The notes beneath the pieces were generated by a model. The model had not been told where the DNA came from, made no database searches, and saw only the letters and a program-made list of their open reading frames with translations. The translations under genes and the position numbers were made by a program. From assembly GCA_020073385.1 (NCBI GenBank), contig JAIQFH010000009.1:62001-126000 (forward strand): a DNA stretch of 64,000 nucleotides. Reading direction: 5' to 3'. Positions within the stretch are counted from its first letter, which is position 1; each line of letters begins with the position of its first letter. Positions 1-7,086 of the stretch are shown here, piece after piece. The DNA is from Terriglobia bacterium. Its GTDB lineage: Bacteria > Acidobacteriota > Terriglobia > Terriglobales > Acidobacteriaceae.

Positions 1-527
1 TTCCGGGAAGTATTCGGACGGGAGCTTTCCACGGCGGCGTCGTAGAGAGCGCGCAAGACTTTCGGCGTCAGGCACCACTGCAGCGTCCCGAAACTGCGCC
101 GCATTTCGACCTTCGCCACTGCGCCTTTCTTCAGTTCCACCGACGCTTCGCACCCTGAGTCGCTGATCACCGATCCAAGAAACTGGCTCAAGTTTGGATT
201 GTGACCCACAACCATGACCGCTTCTTGCCGCGAGTACTTTTCGAGGATTTTGCGGAAGTCGGCGAGGCCCGCCTCCGGGCGCAGTCCGGGATCCGTTTGC
301 AGCTTGCCTTCGTATCCTAACTCGTTTCCGACCAGTGCCGCGGTCTGCGTGCACCGTTTCAGCGGACTGGAGATGATTACATCCACCTGGACGTCGAGCG
401 CCGCCAACGCGCGGCCGATGTAACCGCACTGCTCGATGCCCTCCTTGTCGAGGGCACGCTTCTCATCTTTTTTCGGATTGGTTAAATGCTCGCCGGCGCT
501 CGCGTGGCGAAAAAAATAGAGGATCAT
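1..527 (-). CDS. sixA: SixA-type phosphohistidine phosphatase (3' end off window)
   Basis: The protein begins MILYFFRHASAGEH, which carries the RHG-type phosphohistidine signature (here RHA) of the histidine phosphatase superfamily. A later VVGHNPNLSQFL segment supplies the second catalytic His. The frame stays open to base 1, giving at least 175 residues; SixA proteins are usually about 160, so only a short tail should be missing. The ATG at 527 lies 7 bases after the ppk stop, so the two genes form one minus-strand operon. SixA removes phosphate from phosphohistidine on signalling proteins. Pairing with polyphosphate kinase, itself a phosphohistidine enzyme, is suggestive, but a functional link is inference. 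The family call is firm; the substrate is not known. Confidence 0.85.
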   Translation of the reverse strand, partial: MILYFFRHASAGEHLTNPKKDEKRALDKEGIEQCGYIGRALAALDVQVDVIISSPLKRCTQTAALVGNELGYEGKLQTDPGLRPEAGLADFRKILEKYSRQEAVMVVGHNPNLSQFLGSVISDSGCEASVELKKGAVAKVEMRRSFGTLQWCLTPKVLRALYDAAVESSRPNTSR

Positions 528-533
528 ATTGGG

Positions 534-2693
534 TTATCGTACTCTTCCCGTCAGGGCCTTGCGTTTGTTGGGTGCATCCAGCGCGGGAAACGCGGCCGGA
601 GCTTTACCCTCCGCGACGGTCATCAGAAAATCTTGTGCGCTGAACGCTGCGGCTCCGGTAGGCTGGCGCCGATTTCGCTTACCCCGAACCGGCTGCCAGG
701 CACGGATGTAGCTGGCATCCGGGAGCAGAATTCGCGCCTTGCGGTTGTCCGCGAGGTAGGCGTCAAGTATTTCGTGCTGCACGCGGTTGCGAAGCATCTC
801 ATCGCGCAGCGGCACCAGCACTTCCACGCGTTCGTATAGATTGCGGGGCATCCAGTCGGCACTGCCGATGTAAATCTCTTCTTCGCCCCCATTCGCGAAG
901 TAATAAATCCGGCTGTGCTCGAGGAAGCGTCCGACGATGCTGCGCACGCGGATATTCTCGCTCACACCGCGTACGCCGGGACGTAGCGCACAAATACCGC
1001 GCACGATCAGATCAATCTGAACTCCCGCCTGCGAAGCGCGATACAGGGCCTGCACAACGTTCTTGTCGAGCAGCGCATTCATCTTGGCGATGATGCGGGC
1101 CGGGGTTCCCTGCCGCGCGTGCTCGGCCTCACGGTCGATCAGAGCGATGGTCTTCTCCGCCAGATCGAGGGGAGAAACCAGCAGCGGCTCATAGCTGGGA
1201 TTCTCCGCGTAGGCGGTCAGGAAACTGAAGACATCGTGCACGGATCGCGTGATTTCCGGGTTGGCAGTGAACAAACTCAGATCGGTATAGATTCTCGCGG
1301 TGGTCGCGTTGTAGTTTCCGGTGCCGATATGGCAATAGCTGCGCGTCACTCCATCAGGATCCCGCCGTACGAGCAGCGATAGCTTGCAGTGCGTTTTCAG
1401 TCCGACCAGGCCATGGAAGACCTGCACTCCGGCATCCTCCAGATCGCGCGCCCAGCGGATATTCGAGGCTTCATCGAATCGCGCTTTCAATTCGATGACC
1501 GCGGTCACTTCCTTCCGCGACGCGGCTTCGATGAGCGCGGGGACAATCAGGGAGTGCTCGCTGGTGCGATAGAGTGTCTGCTTGATCGAGAGAACGTTTT
1601 CGTCTTCGGCCGCCGATTCGATGAAAGAAACCACTGCATCATACGAGTCGAACGGGTGATGTAGAAGGATGTCGTGCCCACGCAGCTCTTCGAAGAGATC
1701 CTTTGATTTCGAGGTCAAGCGGAGTTCGCGGGGCGAGAAGCTGCGGTATTTCAGATCGGCCCGCTTCACTTGCTCGTAAACATTAAACAGGCGGACGAGA
1801 TTCACGGGTCCGTTGACCGGAAAGACTTGCCAGGGATCGAGTTCAAAAACGGTGCGCAACCGCTCGATGATCTCGGGGTCAGCGTCAGCTTCAATTTCCA
1901 TGCGAACGGCGTCGCCCTTGCGGCGATTATGAAGTTCAGTGCGGACGGATTCCAGCAGGCTGCGTGCTTCTTCTTCGGCCAAATACAAGTTGCTGTTGCG
2001 GGTCACGCGGAAAGGCGCAGACGAGACAATGTCATAGCCGCGATACATGCGCACCGCGTGATGAGCCACGAGATCCGCCAGGAAGATGAAGTCGACAGTA
2101 TCGGTAGAGGGCAGGCGGATCAATCGCGGCAACACGCGCGGAACTGAAACCACTCCTGTATAAGTCAGCGCCGAACGACGGCGGCGCCGCAGCAGGAAAG
2201 CTACGCACAGCGCTTTGTTGATCACCCGGGGAAACGGATGCGCGGGGTCGACGGTCACCGGTGTCAGCAGTGGGTCGAGTTCTCTCTCGCAGTAGTCGTC
2301 GACAAAGCGCAGCGCCTCAGAGTCCAACTCATGCAGTCCAAGCACTCGGATCTCGTGCTCAGCGAGCGCCGGGCGCAAACGTGAGTTCCAGCAGTCGTAC
2401 TGATCGTCGACAAATTCGTGGGTCAGCTTGGCGAGAATGTCTCGTTTGGCGGTGAGCGTCAGGCCGTCAGGGCCGGATTCGTTGTAGCCGTCTTCGATCT
2501 GCTGCATCATGGCAGCCACGCGGACTTCGAAGAATTCGTCGAGATTGCTGGCAGAGATCGAGAGGAATTTCAGCCGCTCGAGAAGAGGATTACCTTCATC
2601 TTCGGCTTCCTCGAGCACACGACGATTAAATGCGAGCCAGGACGTGTCGCGGTTGAGAAAATATTGAGGGTTGTCGATTGAGATGCGAGCCAT
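534..2693 (-). CDS. ppk1: Polyphosphate kinase 1
   Basis: This 719-residue protein has the usual PPK1 length and all four domains. It makes polyphosphate from the gamma phosphate of ATP, reversibly. The N-terminal domain starts with NRDTSWLAFNRRVLEEA, a typical PPK1 opening. The autophosphorylated histidine is His435 in GLKTHCKL, followed by HIGTGNYN. The second conserved histidine is His593 in FLEHSRIYYF, followed by the IGSADWMPRNL motif. sixA starts 7 bases downstream, so co-transcription is likely. About 70 bases upstream of the start a minus-strand TATACT (2765-2770) could be a -10 box, but no good -35 was seen. The pstS/porin operon directly upstream suggests a shared phosphate theme. 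Confidence 0.97.
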   Translation of the reverse strand: MARISIDNPQYFLNRDTSWLAFNRRVLEEAEDEGNPLLERLKFLSISASNLDEFFEVRVAAMMQQIEDGYNESGPDGLTLTAKRDILAKLTHEFVDDQYDCWNSRLRPALAEHEIRVLGLHELDSEALRFVDDYCERELDPLLTPVTVDPAHPFPRVINKALCVAFLLRRRRRSALTYTGVVSVPRVLPRLIRLPSTDTVDFIFLADLVAHHAVRMYRGYDIVSSAPFRVTRNSNLYLAEEEARSLLESVRTELHNRRKGDAVRMEIEADADPEIIERLRTVFELDPWQVFPVNGPVNLVRLFNVYEQVKRADLKYRSFSPRELRLTSKSKDLFEELRGHDILLHHPFDSYDAVVSFIESAAEDENVLSIKQTLYRTSEHSLIVPALIEAASRKEVTAVIELKARFDEASNIRWARDLEDAGVQVFHGLVGLKTHCKLSLLVRRDPDGVTRSYCHIGTGNYNATTARIYTDLSLFTANPEITRSVHDVFSFLTAYAENPSYEPLLVSPLDLAEKTIALIDREAEHARQGTPARIIAKMNALLDKNVVQALYRASQAGVQIDLIVRGICALRPGVRGVSENIRVRSIVGRFLEHSRIYYFANGGEEEIYIGSADWMPRNLYERVEVLVPLRDEMLRNRVQHEILDAYLADNRKARILLPDASYIRAWQPVRGKRNRRQPTGAAAFSAQDFLMTVAEGKAPAAFPALDAPNKRKALTGRVR

Positions 2694-2810
2694 GGGACGC
2701 TTACGGGTTGATTCCGATCGGGTGGTCCGCTGCGCGAGCTTCCCGTCGTACGCTGCGGGACCATAGTATAAAGCATCTCACGGTGGCGGGGCGATTCCTG
2801 CCGTGCCTAA

Positions 2811-2844
2811 GAAAATCGGCACTCGGAATTCTCCGAGTGCCGAT
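2811..2844 (-). terminator. Rho-independent terminator of pstS-porin operon
   Basis: A perfect 13-bp stem (2815-2827 with 2832-2844) encloses a 4-base loop. On the minus strand the stem is followed by TTTTC. It lies 27 bases past the porin stop codon and before the ppk1 promoter region, so it separates the two phosphate-related operons. Confidence 0.88.
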
Positions 2845-2871
2845 ATCTTGTGGGCATGGATTCACGCCCGG

Positions 2872-4824
2872 TTACGGCAAATAATACCGGAACGAGGTCC
2901 AGACCATGTTATCCACGGCCTTGGGCGAAATGCCGCCCCCCGACCATCCGCTCCTCGTAAAGTAGGAGTACTGAATCCCCCAGCGAAGGCCGCCTTTGGG
3001 TCCCTGGGTCAGCTTGTTCCAGAACCCAAGCGTTCCCTCCATGATGATCCGAGTGTCTCCCGCACAGGTACCGCCGCCGGAAGGAGTGAGCTGGTTCGCC
3101 GGCGGGGCCTGAGTGCTGCAGCCCGAGTTGTTGGCGAACAGCGAGCCGTAGCCACCGATCCCGTTTGTTTTAATCGTAGTGGTCGTGGTTGCCGGAATCG
3201 CAGCCGTTGTCGCGTTGGCCGGGATCGCCGGGGTCTTCACGATGGCGATGCTATCGTACCCCGTAAAGGCCGTTCGCCAGCCGTACTCGCCGCCGAAGTC
3301 AGCGTAGATGTCCCATTTTGCATTGGGGTGCAACACCACCTCCGCAAGCGCATGCCCGGTGCGGATCATGGCTTGCGTCCCATCAGGACGCAGCGTTAAG
3401 TCGGCGATCTGCGCGCTCGCGTAGCGGCCGATGCCATCCCCGTAGGCTCCTTGGATGCCGAATTCAGCCTTCTTCCCGCCAACCGGGAACCGGAAGTTGC
3501 CGCCGAACCCGCCGCCGGACCGCGTGTCGTTATACGCTCCCAGAACGCTGGGTGTGAGAGAGCCGTCGATCAGGCAAGGAAGCGATGCTGTGCCAGGAGT
3601 GGTGTCGGTTGTGTTCGTGCCCACCACGGCGCATGGATACACGCGATTGCGGAAGGCGCTGTAAATTCCGTAGATCTCGTAATGGCCCCACTTGGGATCC
3701 GCCACTGCCTTGACGATAAAGTCCGGACTCTTGTTGAACGAATATCCGGTGGTGTCGGCGAAGTTAAGCAAGCCGCCGCCGGAACCCGGACCATCCACGA
3801 AAGCGTTGCCAATGGTGGTAACCGAGGCAGTTCCCTGGTTGGTGGTTGTAACGCTCGAAAACCCTCGTCCGCCGATCGTTGCCTGCGGCGCTTCCACCGA
3901 AAAACCCAGAGCAAACTTGCCACCGAAGTCTTTCACCACTCGGAAGCCATACTGCCGCGCCCAACCGAACCCCACCTGGTATTGCGGATCAATAGTCATG
4001 GGCAGGACTTCCGTGCGGTTAGCGATTCCTTTTCTTGTTTCCGTCACTAGCGACCACTGCTGGCCGCCCGTGAAGATCCAGCCACTATCCAGTGCAGCCT
4101 GCGCGTACAAAACCCGCTGGCGCATCACGTAGCTGTTACTCTGCCGATTGTTAGAAGTCACGCCCGCTCCCAGAAAATCAGCTTCCCAGTATCCTGTCAG
4201 TTTGGCAGCCCCAACCTTGCTTTCAGCAAGCAGCGCAAGGCGGCTCTGACGACCGGTGAAGCTGCTTTCATTAATGTGAGCTAGCGCATTCCCCTCATAT
4301 GGAATGCTGTTGAACGGAGTGTTAATGTCCGACTCATTCGCCCGTTGGCGGGTCACCGTTTCAGCCGCGATGAAACCACCCGGGGTAATGGTCACGCCTT
4401 TGTAATGAAGGGCTGCAGGAGACTCAGAGAAAGTCTTCTGTGCCTCCTGCAAATTCACAACCGTGCTAGCTACCGAGCTTTTCAAGTCCGTCACATCGCT
4501 CTTCAATTCGGTCACCGCAGCCTGCTGCTGCGTAGCAGCGGTTTTAGCGACATCGGCTTTTCCGGCGGCATCAGTAGCAGCGGTCTGCGCCTGCTGGACT
4601 ACCTGGTCCTTGCGCCGCAGTTCATCGCGCAATTCCTGGAGTTGTTGTTGTTGCTGGGCCAGCGCGGCCTGCTGCGATGCGATGGCGTCTTTGAGGGCCT
4701 GTACGTCAGCCGCAGTGATCGCGGGCGCCGCCGCCTTCTTGGTAGTCTTCGGCGCAGCGGTGGTTTGTGCAACCAATCCTGTCGCCAGCAGTAACGTCGC
4801 ACAGAATGTCCATGCGGACTTCAT
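2872..4824 (-). CDS. Outer-membrane porin with N-terminal coiled coil (DcaP-like)
   Basis: The likely start is the ATG at 4824, preceded by AAAGGAGAAGAAGAG; it gives 650 residues beginning MKSAWTFCATLLLATGLVAQ, a clean Sec signal peptide. The frame is open 33 codons further up, but that extension is very basic and lacks a signal. Residues about 38-125 are rich in Gln, Ala and Glu heptads (coiled coil). The rest has alternating polar/aromatic strands with glycines and ends in FRYYLP, a typical terminal beta-strand of an outer-membrane barrel. The plan of coiled coil followed by barrel resembles DcaP-type porins. It lies 61 bases downstream of pstS with no terminator between, so it is probably induced by phosphate starvation and may pass phosphate or organophosphates. 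Substrate is inference. Confidence 0.8.
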   Translation of the reverse strand: MKSAWTFCATLLLATGLVAQTTAAPKTTKKAAAPAITAADVQALKDAIASQQAALAQQQQQLQELRDELRRKDQVVQQAQTAATDAAGKADVAKTAATQQQAAVTELKSDVTDLKSSVASTVVNLQEAQKTFSESPAALHYKGVTITPGGFIAAETVTRQRANESDINTPFNSIPYEGNALAHINESSFTGRQSRLALLAESKVGAAKLTGYWEADFLGAGVTSNNRQSNSYVMRQRVLYAQAALDSGWIFTGGQQWSLVTETRKGIANRTEVLPMTIDPQYQVGFGWARQYGFRVVKDFGGKFALGFSVEAPQATIGGRGFSSVTTTNQGTASVTTIGNAFVDGPGSGGGLLNFADTTGYSFNKSPDFIVKAVADPKWGHYEIYGIYSAFRNRVYPCAVVGTNTTDTTPGTASLPCLIDGSLTPSVLGAYNDTRSGGGFGGNFRFPVGGKKAEFGIQGAYGDGIGRYASAQIADLTLRPDGTQAMIRTGHALAEVVLHPNAKWDIYADFGGEYGWRTAFTGYDSIAIVKTPAIPANATTAAIPATTTTTIKTNGIGGYGSLFANNSGCSTQAPPANQLTPSGGGTCAGDTRIIMEGTLGFWNKLTQGPKGGLRWGIQYSYFTRSGWSGGGISPKAVDNMVWTSFRYYLP

Positions 4825-4885
4825 TCTCTTCTTCTCCTTTTTCTTTTCGTCGAAAACCAATTTCCTGCTTCCCTGCTCTCCGCTT

Positions 4886-5890
4886 CTACTTGACCTGCTT
4901 GATAGCTTCTTTCTCTTTGGCAACCACGTTATCAGGCAACGGCGCGTAGGCTAGTGCAGTGGTCATCTGCTGGCCTTCGGTGACCATCCAGTTCAGAAAG
5001 TCGGCCAGAATCTTGGCATTGGCGGCATTCTTCGATTGCTGCGGAACAAGAAGCCAGGTAAAGCTGGAGATGGGATAGGCGTCTTTCCCCGGAGAATTGG
5101 TGATCGAGACCCGGAAGTCTGCCGGCATCTTTGGAGCAGAAGCTGCCGCTGCGGTTACGCTCTCCAGAGAGGCCTTCACGAACGCGCCCGCAGAATTCCG
5201 CACGCTGCCGTAGGGAATGTTGTTCTGCACGGCGTAAATCAGCTCGACGTATCCGATCGATCCCGACATCTGGCGAACCAACCCAGATACGCCTTCATTC
5301 CCCTTGGCACCCAAGCCGACGGGCCACTTGACCGACGTGTCGGCGCCCACGGAACCCTTCCACTCGGGACTGACCTTCGATAGATAGTCAGTCCAAATGA
5401 AGCTCGTGCCGCTGCCGTCGGAACGGTGAGCGACGATGATGTCCTTGTCGGGAAAGGTGACTCCAGGATTGACTGATGTGATCGCTTTGTCATTCCATTT
5501 GGATATCTTGCCAAGGAAGATTCCGGCCAAGGCATCGGGCGTGAACTTCACTTCGCCGGTCACTCCCGGGATGTTGTATGCAGGGACGACGGCGCCGAGT
5601 ACGGTCGGAAGATTCAGTATCTTGATCTTTGAGTCTTGCAATTGTTTGTCGGTCATCGGCATGTCACTGGCGCCGAAATCCACTGTGCCCGAGGTGACCT
5701 GGCGAATTCCGCCGCCGCTGCCAATCGACTGATAGTTGATCTGAATTCCTGAATGAGACTTGGCGTACTCGCTGAACCACTTCGAGTAGATGGGGTAAGG
5801 GAAGGTGGCACCGGCTCCATTAAGCGTGGTTTGCCCGAAAAGTGGCAGGGCCAGGAGCATGCTCACGACCAGAAGCACAAGTTTGCGCAT
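4886..5890 (-). CDS. pstS: Phosphate ABC transporter substrate-binding protein
   Basis: The 334-residue protein starts MRKLVLLVVSMLLALPLFGQ (signal peptide) and then GAGATFPYPIYSKWF, the diagnostic phosphate-binding segment of PstS. IGSGGGI and HRSDGSGTSF complete the ligand-binding loops. It captures inorganic phosphate in the periplasm for the Pst importer. The start is supported by AGGAGGAAC 10-15 bases upstream. The permease and ATPase genes (pstCAB) and phoU are not downstream; a porin gene follows instead, so the importer must be encoded elsewhere. Four 11-bp-spaced repeats upstream indicate PhoB/PhoP control. Confidence 0.96.
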   Translation of the reverse strand: MRKLVLLVVSMLLALPLFGQTTLNGAGATFPYPIYSKWFSEYAKSHSGIQINYQSIGSGGGIRQVTSGTVDFGASDMPMTDKQLQDSKIKILNLPTVLGAVVPAYNIPGVTGEVKFTPDALAGIFLGKISKWNDKAITSVNPGVTFPDKDIIVAHRSDGSGTSFIWTDYLSKVSPEWKGSVGADTSVKWPVGLGAKGNEGVSGLVRQMSGSIGYVELIYAVQNNIPYGSVRNSAGAFVKASLESVTAAAASAPKMPADFRVSITNSPGKDAYPISSFTWLLVPQQSKNAANAKILADFLNWMVTEGQQMTTALAYAPLPDNVVAKEKEAIKQVK

Positions 5891-5942
5891 CGCTAGATAG
5901 TTCCTCCTCTGTGGATGTATGGACTGGTTCTATCGGCGCTGT

Positions 5943-5980
5943 GTTAAAGGATGGTTACAAACGAGTGAATTTCTGGTGAA
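5943..5980 (-). promoter_or_regulatory. Pho box: four 11-bp-spaced direct repeats
   Basis: Read on the plus strand, GTTAA, GTTAC, GTGAA and GTGAA begin at 5943, 5954, 5965 and 5976, exactly 11 bp apart. On the minus strand (the pstS direction) they read TTCAC, TTCAC, GTAAC, TTAAC. Pho boxes are direct repeats with an 11-bp period, and two adjacent boxes give four half-sites. The nearest half-site ends 53 bases before the pstS ATG. The match in periodicity and position is strong; the regulator (PhoB/PhoP family) is inferred. Confidence 0.78.
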
Positions 5981-6028
5981 TGACCGCGGGGCAAAAATGA
6001 AGTCTGGGCGCGAGACGTGGAGTGTCGC

Positions 6029-6049
6029 ACTCCGGTTCGCAGCCGGAGT
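6029..6049 (-). terminator. Hairpin directly after the TPR-like gene
   Basis: ACTCCGG (6029-6035) pairs with CCGGAGT (6043-6049) around a 7-base loop, starting right after the stop codon of the 6050-6916 gene. No T-tract follows on the minus strand, so it may only stabilise the 3' end rather than terminate. Confidence 0.4.
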
Positions 6050-6916
6050 TCAGTGAGTAGAGCGCAGGTGTGCAATTTCGCGGGGAAACAACGTGTTACC
6101 GGGAAATTCGCGCTGTAATCCGGCTAGCAGTTCCAAGGCTCGCGCACGATTTTTCTCGCGCACGTAGGCAATCGACAGAAGGATGCGTGCGAACGGAGCC
6201 AAGTAGTGGCCATGCTCGGCCGTCGTTTGGAGATCAGCGATCCCGCCCTGCTTGTCGGCGGGAAGACCTCCCATGCGCAGAATCCAGCGCACGGGTGCTG
6301 ACATGCTGCCGATGATGTACTTGCTGAAGCCGGTGGCGAGCAGCGCGTCGTAACAGTCGTGGCAGACAGCGAGCAGATTCTGGGCTGAAGCGGAGGCCTG
6401 CTTGGTGAAATGCAACGAGGCCAGATTCCGTTTTTCGATCAAGGCCGCATAGTCGGCCTGCAATCCAGAAGAGAGCGTCAGGGCAAATAGAGCATCGCGG
6501 TCTTTGGGATCTTTGGCCAGTTTTGCATGTGCCAGGACCTCAGCCCGCTGGATCGCACTCTGAAAACGATTACGCAGGGCCGGGTCAGGAGTCAGCTTCG
6601 GGCGGTCGAAGAATGCCGCGTCGTTTTCATAGAACTGCGCTTCCAGAACTCCCAGGCGGTTGAACTCAGAAAACAGGAATCCCGCCGCTTCACTGACCGG
6701 GCCCATGGGATCGTCAGGATGCAGTCTCTGCCACGCCGTGAAGTCTTCCTGCGCCCCGCCAAAGTCGAGGTTGTAGAGGCCGGAGAAGCCGTGGTCCAGT
6801 GGAGACACCGCGGTGACTCCGGGAATGTCCTTCGCCTGCAGGGGGGGGCACAAAGCGCAGCAAGCTCCGAAGATTGCGGCCAACACCCAACCTCGAACAT
6901 CTATTGTTTTACGCAT
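6050..6916 (-). CDS. Secreted TPR-like hypothetical protein
   Basis: 288 residues. The N-terminus MRKTIDVRGWVLAAIFGACCALCPPLQA is a signal peptide, and AGGAAAC precedes the ATG. The mature part is alpha-helical with a repeated pattern of Ala/Leu-rich helices (for example LDFGGAQEDFTAWQRLHPDD and RALELLAGLQREFPGN) typical of tetratricopeptide-like repeats. A CHDC motif sits near the middle. No catalytic motif is visible. It probably acts as an exported scaffold or assembly protein; I do not recognise a named family. It is divergent from the glucoamylase gene; the 170 bases between them hold both promoters, but no box is clear enough to call. Confidence 0.7.
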   Translation of the reverse strand: MRKTIDVRGWVLAAIFGACCALCPPLQAKDIPGVTAVSPLDHGFSGLYNLDFGGAQEDFTAWQRLHPDDPMGPVSEAAGFLFSEFNRLGVLEAQFYENDAAFFDRPKLTPDPALRNRFQSAIQRAEVLAHAKLAKDPKDRDALFALTLSSGLQADYAALIEKRNLASLHFTKQASASAQNLLAVCHDCYDALLATGFSKYIIGSMSAPVRWILRMGGLPADKQGGIADLQTTAEHGHYLAPFARILLSIAYVREKNRARALELLAGLQREFPGNTLFPREIAHLRSTH

Positions 6917-7086
6917 GTTTCCTGCGCCTGCGCTGGTCTATTATCGTTCAACTCCGTTTAGTTGCAATCAAAAGCTTTTAGGGCACCTGTTACTTCGATG
7001 ACAGACGCAGCAGAAGATTTGGCCCCAGTTTGTAATTCTTCTGTCAAATCGGCCACAAAGGATGCTTGGTTTTAGGGATTAAGACT

